Counted from the first letter of the stretch, positions 38,456 to 52,000 are shown. The stretch is DNA of 64,000 nt from Chrysomallon squamiferum (GCA_012295275.1 CM022673.1:25999261-26063260); one strand, 5' to 3'. Notes: a model not told the origin generated them from the sequence alone. Made by a program: numbers and translations.

Positions 38456-40076
38456 AAATAACCCCTCATAAAACAATCTAAAAACAAGAGTGTGGGGATA
38501 AACATGTTTCGAAAGTGAAGTTATCGTGACAGAATTAAAAGAAGAAAGTATACAGTATGGATATCAGCGTAACAAAATGAAATTGTCAGTAGAAAGCCGA
38601 TGCTTGATACGTTTTTCGATCTGCACGCGAGAGAGATTTCTTCAAATTTGGCAGATTAATCGGAAGAACATCTTTGTATTTTTATGTTAAAAATATATAA
38701 AATGTTTCAAATTTGAAAACATTTGCACCGTTCGACCATAATTTTACAGACAGTTGTAACTGTGAACTGGTATTACTCGTTGTTTTTTTTAATTTGGATT
38801 CGGCATTATCTTGTAACCTCAAAAACAAAGTTGGTGCTTTTTGCCAAATGTCCTCAGCTTGACCAAAATGTGACTGTTTGCAGGAACAAAACGACTTGTA
38901 ATAGAAAGAGTTTAATAATTTCAGAGAAAACATCGAGAACAGCGATAGTGCCGACCAGATTCGTGCAACATAAACTAGTAAAACCGAGATACTATCTGGA
39001 ACGCAACTGTATCTGACCTAATTAACTGAAATAATCTCTTCGTGTTATGTTCATAACAAGATAAAATTCTCACTGATGGTTTTCAGTCAAACACAAAATT
39101 AAAAAAAATTAACGTCTCCTTAAAAAATCTCATCTTAATAAACAAAAAGAAGCAATGTCCAGATTTTAATATTTTTCTTCACGAGTAAAAAAAAAAAAAA
39201 AAAAAAAATGTGAAAAATACGAACATTCTGCAAATTATAATTACATTAAAGTCATTAGTTTGAAAAAAAAAAAAAAAAAAAAAATCATCTTCCATTCATT
39301 TCTTAAATATTATATCATTTGAATTCAGTAAATATTTGTTTTTTTTCAGTGATAAATGTAAAAGCGATCCGAGTCAATACGCGGTGTAAATGGAATTCAG
39401 ACACTGAATAGCGACAAGTTAAGGAAATCACATAACACTGTGGAATCGACTGGGAACAGTAAATGAATGAATGAATATTAAACAACAAACAAAACATGGA
39501 AGAAATACGGGGTGTAAATAAAACCAGTCAAGGTGACGCAGTGGTTTTTATCATAGCTTGTTGTGTGATATCCCGTTCCAACCAGTACTTTATGACTGAT
39601 TTATAAAAGTGCGTGGTATGTCCTACTCTTTCTTTATTTTAATTATTATTATTGATGTTATTGTTATTGTTTCTTGTTATTGTTATTGTTATTATGTTTC
39701 CTTATTTATTTATTTAACTATTAGTACACATAAAATGATATTAAGCCTACATTAAAAGCAATGACAGACCAATAATAATGCAGTTACGTAGTTAACACAT
39801 TCACGAATGTGATAACACAAGCGACAATAGACGCTAAGCCGGAGATCAAGTGGGTAATACAGTCACTAGCGCTGTCAGTGCATTTCCGTTAATTCGCAGA
39901 ACAATGCATTTCTAGTGTTTGATAATCGACTCTGTAAACACTGCATCGAGAATCAGGAAACACGAAGTACAGAGAATATTTGTCTTATGTAAATATTCCA
40001 CTGACAATTTACCTTTTAATTCCTATCAAGTAATTCCACAGTTTTTAACTGAGAAGAAAAACAGACACGACGATAG

Positions 40077-40121
<45 letters not shown>

Positions 40122-40224
40122 AATTGGACAACTCTCATAGATCATTTCGACCACAGGCTGTTGTTGATGGATGAACATTTTCAGATATGAAAACAAATGT
40201 ATTCTGCAAATGTTAACGGCGAAT
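37177..40224. other. gene-free interval
   Basis: TTA array (37665-37732), AAT array (38412-38455), A-tracts at 39187-39209, 39264-39284 and 40081-40118. 38680-39020 is less AT-rich with overlapping ORFs on both strands, none recognised or supported by splice signals. Confidence 0.55.
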
Positions 40225-41291
40225 ATCTTTATGATGTATAGCATATTTAAATTTAATTTTTGTTAGTAATGTTTTATAAAGCTGAACATTTAATATATAT
40301 GTCTGTGTATGTGTATGTGCATATTAAGAATGTATGCGCGTGATTATCTATGTATATATGTTTGGATAGATGGATGGATGGGTGTGTAAATATAGATGAA
40401 TGGGCTTGTCTGTGTATGTAGTTTAGGATTTTGAATATTCTCTGTCGTAAAGTACGTTTGATTAGACAATGCATTCGGAGACAATATTCGGGAATGTATT
40501 GCCGCTGACGAGACTCGAACGTATGACACCCATTCACCCGCACGCCGAAGGCGGACGACATTACCGTTCGGCCATCGAGACAGCCTTTGTATATATATGT
40601 ATATATGTATGTACGTCTGTCTGTCTGTATGTCTATATTTATGTATGTATGTTTGTATGTATGTATGTATGTATGTACGTCCGTATGTACTTATGTATGT
40701 ATATATGCATGTACGTATGTATGTAAATATGAATGTATGTACGTATGTAGTATGTGCGTGAGTATCTATGTTTGGATAGATGGATGGACTGTGGAAAGAT
40801 GCGTGTGCGTGCATACGTAAATATGGGTGGATGTGTGTGTTCATGTATGCATGTATGTACGTATGTATATAAATGTATGTATGTATGTATGTACGTATGT
40901 ATATATATGTATGTATATATGTATGTACGTATGTATGTATGTATGTATGTATGTATGTATGTATGTATGTATGTATTTATGTATGTATGTATGTATTTAT
41001 GTATGTATGTATTTATGTATTACATGAATATGTGTGTAAGTATTTATCAATTAGACATAACATTCACAATTTACAGAAATCTGAAATCTATGTTAGACAC
41101 CGTTATAACTAAAATATGAATAAAGGAATATAATTCATTCATTCGTTCAAAAATGTGGTGATATTCTCTAACTGCTCTTGTCAATAAAAATTTTAAAATA
41201 ACAATAAGAAGAAAAGAAACAAGAATAGACATCAGTTCTTTAAAAGAAAAATAAATACAACAAACAACAATTAACGCCAAAACAAACAAAA

Positions 41292-41327
<36 letters not shown>

Positions 41328-41991
41328 CGGAGATTTTTCAAAAAATAAGTATCTCATTTAAACGAAACGAAATGCTTAAGTAAGTCTAATTGGTTAATAA
41401 TTAAAAATTTAAATGTCTGAAAAGCTGTATTTAAAATAATGTACTTTAGAGGTGGCCTAAATGAAATATTTTTAACCACAGCAGTTTGTCAAATTGCTTC
41501 GGACAAGTCTCAGGCCCCAAAAAGCCTAAAATAACCACACTATTATTTTCACGCAGCATTTTGGGAGTAACTGTAATGATGAAGTCTTTTTCGGTTTTTG
41601 TTTTACAATATCTGCGTAATATGCAGAGGCGGAGAATGTTTAGCAGAAAGAGAAACTTTAACTTTTGACTTGTTAACGTAAAAAACGAGAAATATATATA
41701 TTAGCTTTTTAACTGCATAAAAATCCCCCCAAAAAACAAACATATGTAATTGTTCTAAATACTAGACGCATCTTCCTATAACTTAATAAATCCTTTTTCT
41801 TTTATAAAAAAAAAAAAAAAAATTCTGCTAATAAAATATAACTGCACCACCAAATACCGGCGTTTATTAGAAAAATATATTTAATTTTTGTATACATTTT
41901 ATATATATTTTTGTATATATGTGTATGCATGTATTTAGGTAGATAGGTAGGTAGGTAAGTATATATGTGTGTGTATTTATGTATATATGTA

Positions 41992-42035
<44 letters not shown>

Positions 42036-42040
42036 CATAT
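40225..42040. repeat. duplication copy 2, right part
   Basis: Matches 21440-23060: the same SINE-like segment, the motif ATGAATAAAGGAATATAATT (near 41115 and 22305), then the CTAATAAA/GTAGGTAGG tail region. Between matches are ATGT-type arrays (40590-41022) and an A-tract at 41299-41325. No gene seen. Confidence 0.7.
40500..40585 (-). mobile_element. tRNA-derived SINE head, copy B
   Basis: Minus-strand A-box region around GATGGCCGAACGG (40575-40563) and B box CGTTCGAGTCT (40521-40511). The body continues to about 40330 and matches copy A. Confidence 0.6.
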
Positions 42041-42638
42041 ATACGAATGAAAATGTATACTGGAAATACAGACAAACAATAAAAAAAAAATTCTTATTGT
42101 GTAAATACATATTTTTTTTTTTCCAAAAGTTCATTTAACTCTTCAAATTCTTAAGAATGATGTTTTATTAAACAGTCGCAGAAAAAGAATATTAAATTAT
42201 TAGTTTTTCTAAATTCACATTTCTGATTATACATATATCCACAAACAAATAACTTAAACTGTTGAAACACAGTCAGTTCCACTAAAATGCTATTTAAAAA
42301 AATGAAGCGAGATCGTTTTACATTATCATAAACAGTGAAACAATAAACTTTACAAGTTTAAACCTAAATTTTTCTCAAATTTTTAAACATATCTATAACT
42401 GACGATGAAGTTAATAAAATTATTAATAAACTTTATCAGTCAAATTTTATAGCAAAGTAACACACACCCACCTACGTGCGCGCGCGCGTGTGTGTGTGTG
42501 TGTATATATATATATTAGATAAATAGATTGATAGATACGTATGTATGTACATTTTAAATGATACATTACCATAAAAGTTTTAAAAAAAAGAAAAAAAAGA
42601 GAAGAAGACGAAGAAGAAGAAGAAGAATTAAACTTTAC

Positions 42639-42745
42639 CTGGACAAAATAAAATGTTCTCCGACGACGGCTTATATTATCATTTGAATGAAGACGTCAGC
42701 CACTGAATAGTTCCAACTCGTTTCACCTACTTCAAGAGCGAGAGC
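42639..42745 (-). other. candidate non-coding first exon of the calcitonin-like gene
   Basis: A GC-richer minus-strand stretch ends in a consensus donor (CCAG then GTAAAG, exon end 42639). It has no usable long reading frame; it holds a three-codon upstream ORF (ATGATAATATAA, 42682-42671) and a CRE-like TGACGTCT (42698-42691). The start is estimated about 30 bases below the TATA-like box. The link to the signal exon 13 kb downstream is inference from strand, donor/acceptor polarity and the known non-coding first exon of calcitonin genes. Confidence 0.45.
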
Positions 42746-42769
42746 CGTTACATCTTCAGACTCTTGGTG

Positions 42770-42827
42770 CTTTTAAAGCAAGGTCTGTCACCACAAGATA
42801 CGGGAAAACTCGATCGCTCCGTCCAAT
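42770..42827 (-). promoter_or_regulatory. candidate core promoter (CCAAT and TATA-like boxes)
   Basis: On the minus strand a reverse CCAAT box (ATTGG, 42827-42823) lies about 46 bases upstream of TTTAAAAG (42777-42770). With a start near 42745 the boxes sit at about -80 and -30, the usual metazoan spacing. It lies just outside the right edge of the duplicated block, so the duplicate would not have inherited it. Confidence 0.4.
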
Positions 42828-43309
42828 CAAACGATGGCAGATACCTTCGCTTCCTACGTAGACGTTTCAGAGTGCGTCGACAATCAGTCTGTCGAAACTG
42901 TTGTGTGATTTGAAGAGTCTGTTATCAATATCCGCTGAGGTTATGAAGTAGAATATTTCCGATGAGGTGTGTTTTTGTCTTTAATGGCAATTGCTATTTT
43001 TTTTTTTTTTTTTTTTTTTCTTGGCTGCTATCAGAGGAAGAGGGGGTGTCCAGACTTGTCGAGTTTTGCTACGAGTGGTGAGGTTAAGTGATAACAAAAT
43101 ACTGCAGAAATCAAACTTGCCCATCGACTGCTAATGTGCGATGAAAGAAGAGAATAGAAATCAAACTAGACGAATAAATGTGAGACGCGTCTCGACAAAA
43201 GTGACTCTGATAGAAAAACAGCCTCGAAAGTTACAATAAAATTTCTGTGATTCTGCACCAAAACGTCGGCGAATAATCTGCAGTAAAACGTTTATGAAGA
43301 ATCAGTAAA
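42828..43309. other. gene-free region upstream of the candidate promoter
   Basis: GC-richer than average with a T-tract at 42990-43019. No exon recognised; may contain upstream regulatory sequence for the hormone gene. Confidence 0.45.
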
Positions 43310-43442
43310 AATTGTTATGACGTTATAATAAAGCATCTGAATATGAAGTTAGAGTAAATCATCTGAATGTGAAGTTAGAGTAAATCATCTGAATATGAAG
43401 TCAGAGTAAATCATCTGAATATGAAGTTAGAGTAAATCATCG
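43310..43442. repeat. 27-bp tandem repeat, four units
   Basis: Units of the type ATCTGAATATGAAGTTAGAG plus TAAATC. Shares GAAGTTA.AGTAAA with the 22-bp array downstream, suggesting common origin. Confidence 0.85.
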
Positions 43443-43624
43443 TTGGAGATAAATTAAATTGTTTGTGACGTTAAAGTAAAACGTCCGTGAAAATGAAAAA
43501 AAAAAAAAAAAAAGAGAGAGAGAGAGAAAAAGAAAAAACAAATTTAAAAAGAAAAAGAAATAAAAATATGAATATATAACTGTTAAGTCATACTTTCTCA
43601 AAGAAGAATATAGACAACATAATG

Positions 43625-43656
43625 AGAGAGAGGGAGGGAGGGAGGGAGGGAGGGAG

Positions 43657-43726
<70 letters not shown>
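43625..43726. repeat. (GGGA)n(GA)n microsatellite
   Basis: GAGG/GGGA tetranucleotides followed by about 65 bases of GA, splitting a minisatellite-like region. Confidence 0.95.
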
Positions 43727-43728
<2 letters not shown>

Positions 43729-43754
43729 ACAGTAAAACAAACTATGAAATACAG

Positions 43755-44391
43755 AAAAACTTCTGTTAAGTTACGAAATTATAGTAAAGCGGACAGAAAC
43801 TTAAAATAAAACGGGTATGAGTTTACAGTAAAGCACTTACGAAGTTATAGTAAAACGGTTACGAAGTTATAGTAAAACGGTTAGGAAGTACAGTAAAAAG
43901 GTTACGAAGTTACAGTAAAGCGGTTACGAAGTTACAATAAAAAGGTTACGAAGTTAGAGTAAAGCGGTTACGAAGTTACAGTAAAATGGTTACGAAGTTA
44001 CAGTAAAACGGGAACGAAGTTACAGTAAAACGGTTACGAAGTCCAGTAAAACGGTTACGAAGTTACAGTAAAACGATTATGAAGTTACAGTAAAATGGTT
44101 ACGAAGTTACAGTAAAACGATTAAGATGTTACAGTAAAACGGTTACGAAGTTACAATAAAACGATTATGAAGTTACAGTAAAACGGTTACGAAGTTACAG
44201 TAAAACGATTAAGATGTTACAGTAAAACGGTTACGAAGTCCAGTAAAACGGTTACGAAGTTACAGTAAAACGATTACGAAGTTACAGTAAAATGGTTACG
44301 AAATTACAGTAAAGCGGTTACGAAGTTACAGTAAAACGATTATGAAGTTACAGTAAAATGGTTACGAGGTTACAGCAAAGCGTTTGCGAAA
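43755..44391. repeat. 22-bp minisatellite, more than 25 units
   Basis: Tandem GGTTACGAAGTTACAGTAAA plus AC with variants (GATTATGAAG, AAGATG). Stops in every frame argue against coding. Confidence 0.92.
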
Positions 44392-44441
44392 TTTTTAAAA
44401 ACATCTGTGAAGCTTACCTTTAACTATCTTTTAAACAAAAT

Positions 44442-44445
<4 letters not shown>

Positions 44446-44504
<59 letters not shown>

Positions 44505-44692
44505 GAGACAAAGAGACAGAATCAGAGAGAGAAAGAAAAAGAGACAGAGAGAGACAGAGACAAAGAGAGAGAGAGAAAAGAGAGAGGAGAGAGAAAGAGA
44601 GAGAGAGAAAAAGAGACTGAGACACAGTCACAGAGACAGAGAGACAAAGAGGTTGCTGGATTTATTAATAATAATTAATAATGAATAATAAT

Positions 44693-44731
<39 letters not shown>

Positions 44732-44770
44732 AATAATAAAACAACAACACAACATCAACAACAACAACGA
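44446..44770. repeat. (GA)n and (AAC)n arrays
   Basis: GA run with interruptions to about 44650, then an AAC trinucleotide array at about 44693-44770. Confidence 0.9.
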
Positions 44771-45069
44771 TAACAATCATCATCATCATTATCATAACAG
44801 TAAACACAAAAAGGTTTTTAAAAAAGTTAAAATACGGAAAATTTGTTAAGCAGGAACACTACCTGTTAAACATACACAACAACAGAAAATAAGAAATCTT
44901 TTCACTATCGCAAAACTAATTTTTAACAGCTCTTTTCAACATTAGTTGAATGTAAATTATTGTATATAGTATGATTTTACTTTCACGCATATAGTTTAAC
45001 TTTTTGACAGATTAATGTCAATATGGTATAAAACATTTCTTCTGTTTTTTATTTTAAAAGTATTATCAA

Positions 45070-45121
<52 letters not shown>

Positions 45122-45245
45122 TGTTTTGTTTTTTTTTCTTAGAAAGGTCTGGGTTTTTTCCTGGTGTGAGAATTGAAAAACGAGTTAATACCGACAACAA
45201 GTATTCGTGATTTCCTTTTTCTTTTTGACAATCGTTTTTGTTCAT

Positions 45246-45279
<34 letters not shown>

Positions 45280-47712
45280 TAAGAACAATGATCTAATGAT
45301 CTGGATATTCATTAAAATTTATAATACAGAAAAACATGCATATAGTGTAAAGATACAATGGAAAATGGAAGAATATAAAACATTTCAGAAAAATGAGAGA
45401 TTTTTATGTAAAAGCATTTTTAATAAAATAATTTTAATAGTAGTAGTAGTATTTTGTTATTTATTAATTTTATTTACTTTTGTCTTAAGGGGATTTTATT
45501 ATTAGACTGGCTCAGTCATAAATTTAGCTTTAGTAAACAATTTTTTTTATGAAATTACAATGAATTTAAGTTAAACAAGTTAACTCCCATAACGCTTTTG
45601 TGAGTTTTTTCTTTTCTCTCTCTCTCTCGATATCTCTTGTTTTTTTTTTTTTTTTTTTTTTTTTAGTTGTGTAACGACAGTTGTAAAATAGCGGATTTTT
45701 AGATAGAATGTGGAAACATTTTAGAAACAGAACTCTTCACAGCGGGTTCGGTCCAAAAAGCGGACTCTTCAGAGTGAGAAACGGTTAAAAACACGGACTT
45801 CACAAGTAGTGAGAGACGGGGTTAAAAATGACTTCAGAACGTGACACGAAAAATAAAAATTTCTGCGTATTATGAAGTAGGCCTACGTCGTAAAAGATCA
45901 TTCATACACAACCACCTTTCTCTCTTTTTATTATTATTACTTTTTTTTTCTCTCTCTCTCGTATAACGAAATCGCCTATTATTGTCTTAGCGTTAGAATG
46001 GCATCAAACGTCTCTTTGTTTGTCGAATGACACCTGACACGATTTAGCGTTGCTACAACGAACCATCAACAAGGGTTTACCTCAATTAACTCGCATGCAG
46101 CCATCACTAAAAAAACAAAAAAAGCCAGTGACAATGTGACTGTTCTACAACGTCAATGACGCGATCAAAGTGTGTGAGATTTTATTATCGCTTAATAGTT
46201 TGTCATTATATATTTACACCCGGAATCTCGAACCGAGGTGAGGGCTCGTGATAAAATAAACTGTCACGACGAATAAAACGGAGGGATATTCATTGACGAC
46301 TGTTGTGACGTAGTGACCGTGCAGTAATAGGCTTGTTGTCGTTGGCGATGTTGTTACAAACGACCATCCCAGTAAAGTTGACTGGAGTAGTTAAAGATGC
46401 AGACTCCAGGAGACCGACCCATTTTTTTTTTTTTTTTTTTTTTTTTAAGAAGGAGAAATAAATCTAAACACAATCCACTAACCGAGCTAGGACTATGATC
46501 GTTTTGAAATAACAACAACAGTCAAGTACATCAGGACATTAAAAGAAAAAAAATTCCAGAAAAAACAATCGTAGTAGTCAAAATACACAAGGATATAAAA
46601 CAACAGCAACAGAAACTACACCAGTCAAAACGAATCTAGGAAAAAAAAAATCACATGAAAAAAAAAAAACACTAAAAACACAGGAAGAAAAAGTCACAAC
46701 TTTTAATTAAGAAATATATTAGCAATAAAAGATAGATTAAACACATTTTGTCGGAGTATTTTGTTAATGTTCTTTGATTTTAATGTTGGTGATTTATCTA
46801 TCAACTTTGTTTTGCGAGTTGCACGTTTGGTGTATATGAACCTCTCGTAACAGATTTTGTTACCACCCTTATTGCTACGAATAACTTTCATAACACACAT
46901 ACCTCTGATACTAGAGCAAGCTGGAGAATATAAAGTAAAACACATTTTAACCTGGGCAATTTTCATAAAAAAAAATTAAAATAGGAAGCCATTAGATTAA
47001 ATCTATCCTAATCAGTAAGCTAGACCCAAGCATCACCCTGCACAGTATGAAGACTCTTTCTTTAATGTAGCCTAAGTGACCTAATCAATAAGCTTAACTA
47101 TTACACCATTCATACTATGAATCCACATTCAGTAATCTACAAACCCATATATTCTGTTATATAAAAAATGTGACTTTTTTCCTGTGATTTTTATTTTTTT
47201 CCTAAACTAAATTGTGACTTTTTTCTGTGACTTTTTTTCCAGCCACCGTCAAAATTACCTAGGACAGTAACGACAGCAGCTGCAACAACAACAATAACAC
47301 GAATAACATTATAACACATTTCATGTTATTCTGTGCAATATGTGTTAACAGTTAAATATGTCTTCTGCTCCTTTAACATGGCGTAACCTTCACCGACCAC
47401 CCACGCAACATTGACTGTCATGAAGAAACTAGGAACTGCAAAATTTTGGTCTCAGTTATTTTGTTTTTTGTGCGTAGCTTTGTCGTAGGATGCAAAGCGT
47501 TTTGCAGGATAGTTTAACTGTAAAATACCATGAAATACATAATTTATCATCATCATCATCATCATCATTATTATTATTATTATTATTTTATTACCATGAA
47601 GGTTTTCGGGGGGTGTTATTAATTAATAATTCCATTAATGAAAACACGCTTGAAGTTAGTGTGGTAATTAATTAATTAATTATTTATTTATTTATATATT
47701 TATTAATTATTA

Positions 47713-47766
<54 letters not shown>

Positions 47767-48804
47767 GTTATTGTTATTGTTCTTATTGTTGTTGCTGCTG
47801 CTGCTGATGTTGTTGTTGCTATTATTATCATTTTTAGAGTAAAGTTACGTTGTAGTGTTAATTAATATCTTGATAAATTAAACTGAATTATTTTTTTTTT
47901 GAAAAAATCCACTGTGATAAACAGCCAAAAATTTCCCAAGACTCACAAATAACCAGAAAGACCCCAATTTGTTTTTTGTTTTTTTTAATTTCCGCTCGCT
48001 TCAGAATTTAGTTTAAATTTGTTAATTTCTTTCAAAATAAAAGAAACTGCATTTTCTGACGTCTGAAATTGCTGGTGGCGCCATTCCAATTCGCCTTTCT
48101 GAAAAGTATAACCTTTAAAACAATTTACAAAACAAGAACCGCCTTTCCTTATCCAGTTTTTGTTGTAGTTGTTGTTGTTTTTTTCAAATGAAAAGGATGA
48201 TAAACAACTTATTTATTTACTTTGTAGTACCTAATCTACGTACAAACTGAAATAATGTAGTTAAAATAAATCTAATACTTTAGAACTGTATCACCGTTCT
48301 CCTGTATCTGGCATTGCACGTAAAAGGGTTTAATATGACATGAAAAAGAAAAGAAAACATATATATATCTGTAAAATTTTCATCACAAATTTTAATACAG
48401 AATTCATTGTTGAAAAACAAGGTACACTGTTCTTTTACTGCAAGTTTTTACATCTGCCACTGTTTTTAAACTGTTTTTTGAAAAGAGCGTTTAACATTAG
48501 CGCTCGTGTTTTGAGAATAACCGAGTTGGTAACTCTCGCTCTGCTTATTAATTTAACAGAAACAATAACTGAAGCAAGCTCTCGGTATTCCTGAACACAG
48601 CTTCAGCCTGTTTGTCGTGTAAATGGATTGGTTGTTTATCAAAGGTTTCATTAACTAATGTCTTCTCACTGTCTTCGTCATTTTTTTTTTTTTTTTTTTT
48701 TTTTTTTCGTTCCTCCAAAATAAAGTAATATTCTTCAGATAAATAACTTAGACAATCATTTCCTTACATTTAATGTTATCTTGCTATTTCAAATGAAATA
48801 CAAA

Positions 48805-48840
<36 letters not shown>

Positions 48841-49340
48841 AGATATATTTTGTATATAAAAACGAACGAAATAAAAACTGTTCCGTAAAAAAGTGTCGCT
48901 GTTATTTAGATAAACTCTTTAAACATGTACCTAGTTGAAAAATTATCTTTCCAACCTTTCCTAAAAAGTTTCAAGATTTTTTCTTCTTATATACTGAAAT
49001 CTAATTTCATAATAAATTCTATCAATTTATTTCTCCGTCTTCAGAGATCACTAAACCCGTAGCTATAAAACCTTCATACAAAAACAACGATCGTGCAATA
49101 ATAAACGTTATAATGTATTCACACTGAGTTTAACATTTATCCTTAAAAAAACATCATCATCATCATCATTATTATTATTATTTTAAATATTACATCTTGA
49201 TGTTTACTCATATGTTACTTGATGTTTTCACTTCCTCTGGGATAAATTACCATTTACATAAATACTTATACGTGAAAAAAGATCCAAGAAAGACAACTCT
49301 GCCCGAGGTTAGACTTCCGGCAATGTGAAATTAAACTAAT
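44771..49340. other. gene-free interval
   Basis: ATT arrays (45070-45121, 47710-47767, 48806-48840), CAT (47545-47570), T/A tracts (45253-45278, 45640-45664, 46424-46446, 48681-48707). 45990-46420 is less AT-rich with scattered CpG. A dispersed repeat copy lies at 45298-45418. No supported exon. Confidence 0.55.
45298..45418. repeat. dispersed repeat, copy 1
   Basis: About 120 bases matching 59710-59825 at roughly 85-90% by eye, including ATAATACAGAAAAACATGCA and GGAAAATGGAAGAA. Family unknown. Confidence 0.75.
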
Positions 49341-49349
49341 TATTTGGTA

Positions 49350-49560
49350 AATTGGACGCTTATTGGTTGGTGGGGACGCACATTTAGGATCGCACGGTTA
49401 CAGTTCGTGCTGTTATCATCAACCTGCGGGACACAGTGTTGATATATATTCGTGACCGACACTTCAGCGAAAACCCCGGCCTCGGGGCGTGACCTGTCGT
49501 TGGAAGCAGTCGGCTGCGCACAAGTTCTCGTTCTGGCCGTTGCGTGGTGTAAATATTACC
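49350..49560 (+). promoter_or_regulatory. CpG-rich island, candidate promoter
   Basis: About twenty CpGs in 210 bases, isolated in AT-rich DNA. ATTGG boxes at 49351 and 49362, TATATAT at 49443-49449, and a possible donor GTAAAT at 49549. Direction and target gene are unknown. Confidence 0.25.
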
Positions 49561-49696
49561 ACGAAAGTTTCTCGCAAGCGTTACATTCTGACTGCCTGTC
49601 ATTTTCTTCTTCTTTTTTTTTCTATTTTTTAAATTCTAAAAATGGTATTTAAGTTTTAGAACTTTTTTTTTTTTATTTATAGTTATTGTTATTTTG

Positions 49697-49744
<48 letters not shown>

Positions 49745-51925
49745 ATGGTTGTACTCGACGGGGTTAGAAACGAAGAAAAAGGTTTCTGGATTGGTCGTTT
49801 CAAAATAACAAATCTCTCGAGAACTGATGTATTTTCTTAACAGTGTCTACCAGCTTCCTCCGTGTTATACCATCATGGCTTGGAATTTATAGCTTCAACA
49901 GTGTGTTTTAAAACAGAATTATATTTTCGTATTCGCAAAAGAAAAAATATAAATAAAGAAAGAAAAAATAAATAATAATAATACAAAATTATAATAATAA
50001 AAAAAAGTAAAAATGTCGAATGAAGACGTTTCCTCTGAATTTCAGACATTTAAAATGTGCATTTTGTACATTCTGTGAGACAAGTATGATCGTGTATTTC
50101 CGTTTAATTTATTTATAATATTATTGAAACACTTAAAAATTCGGATATATTATTCTACTTAATCTTAAATTATAGTAGGTGGAAAATGTTATGTTATTTT
50201 TTTTTTTTTTTTTTATGTAGATTATGTATATATATATATATATAAAGCCAGAAGAGAGAAAAAAACCTGTAAATACAAAAACACAAATACAAACACACAT
50301 ACAACACACATACTGTCAACTTATTAATAAAAGTGGATCATGTGTGTTTGATTTCTAGATTTTTAAAAATGTATTTCTTTTTCTTAATTCCTTTCTTTCT
50401 ATTAGTAAATTATCTAACAGAATTATGATGTGACAGAGATGATCATAGTGTGTATATAGTCGATTGAAATTAGAAAGTTTAAACCATATTCGTAAAACGT
50501 TTTGCTAAATATTTCAGGATTGGAATCCAAGACTTTCAGAAGCAAAACTTTGTGCAGTTTCCTTCGCTTATCCAGTCACAAACTGACCTGTTTCAGTGTT
50601 TTCTAATTCAGCTCTTAAGTCCAGAAATAATTGCATCCAAATTGAGCAACTTTGTAAATCAATCAACTGCATCTACGAATTATCCAAATCAATCCACTGC
50701 AACATTTTTCCAAATTCGGTTTGCCTAATTTTCTCTCTCCCTGCGCACTTTATGAATTTTTACAATTTCTTCAACTTGGCAAATCCTAAAGATAAGTGCA
50801 GTGAATCAATGAACGTAGAAAATTGTGTTTGAAGTATCTGAACTCCTGTGTCCTCGAGGGCTTTGAGATATCTAATGTTGTTTTTTGGGTTGTTTTTTTT
50901 CTTCTTTTCTTCAGATTTTGGAAATATTTAACATGCTTGTTTCGATCTTTCTGTGTCAAAACCTGAGATGTCCTGCTCTATTTAAATACATATGTAGAGT
51001 AATTGTAGTATATCTCTTTGGCACAAAATAGTAACACAATACGTTTGGTTTACCTATAAAAGAAATCTAGTCTAATTGAAATTAGCCTATCATGCCCTTC
51101 TTCCTGATGTGATTAAACCCTGAGATATATAAGAAAAAAATGCTGGATTTGGAATGAACTGCGTTAAATCGTTGAAGAATTAAATTTGAGAATGAATAAA
51201 TGAATAACGACAAAATCGACATTTACAATACCGTAACACATAGTAATTTTATGAAACTTTATATGCTGTCAAATAATATTGGTATGAATCGCGTTTTTAA
51301 TGATAATATTAGAAAAGAAACCCACTGGATTATCGATTAGCAGGAAGGATTTTTTCGTCGCACCCTCTCGTTGACAGCAATGCAGAAAAATCATCTATGG
51401 AGCGCTAGGAGAAGAGATATATTATAACAGTATAATAACTGGTGAAAATCCATTATTTTTTCACTGAGTCACGTGACTTTATCGTCACACTAAAATGAAA
51501 GATTCGCTAAAGTAAGTAATATAATTATTAAAACAAATAACGAAACTCAGAAAACCTTACAGCTAATTACTTCAGTATTGATTAAAAAAAAAAAAAAAAA
51601 AAAAAAAAAGTCATTTTAATCTGCTCACAGAGTGAGATGTATTTCTCGGAGACGGACGCATTTATTTCACGTGGACAGACAAACACATATTCCCACTCTT
51701 ACAGTTCATACACGAGTGTTACAAAAACCCATTCATCTCTCAGAACTTTACGATTTGCCAGCGGCTCGTAATTGATGGCGTCTGAACCGAGTCAAGTTTT
51801 TACTGTTACATAACGCAGAGACTCATTTCCATTGGCTTGAGTCGACTGGTCAGGAAAATATTCGCCCGAAGCTTACAAGTTCTCGTCCGTTATGTTTTTC
51901 AGGTAGACAATTGTTCTGCTGGTTT
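49561..51925. other. gene-free interval
   Basis: A-tract of about 41 at 49702-49742, AT dinucleotides near 50228, A-tract 51584-51609. 51340-51900 is less AT-rich. ORFs present are short and unrecognised. Confidence 0.55.
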
Positions 51926-51932
51926 ACACACA

Positions 51933-52000
<68 letters not shown>
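51926..52000. repeat. (CA)n microsatellite
   Basis: About 75 bases of CA with one AAA interruption near the start. Confidence 0.95.

Noticed and set aside
38682-39016. Overlapping 83- and 97-codon ORFs on opposite strands
   Set aside because: Each is a shadow of the other and neither matches a family I know.
40344-41119. ORFs of 66-166 residues on both strands
   Set aside because: SINE sequence plus ATGT arrays.
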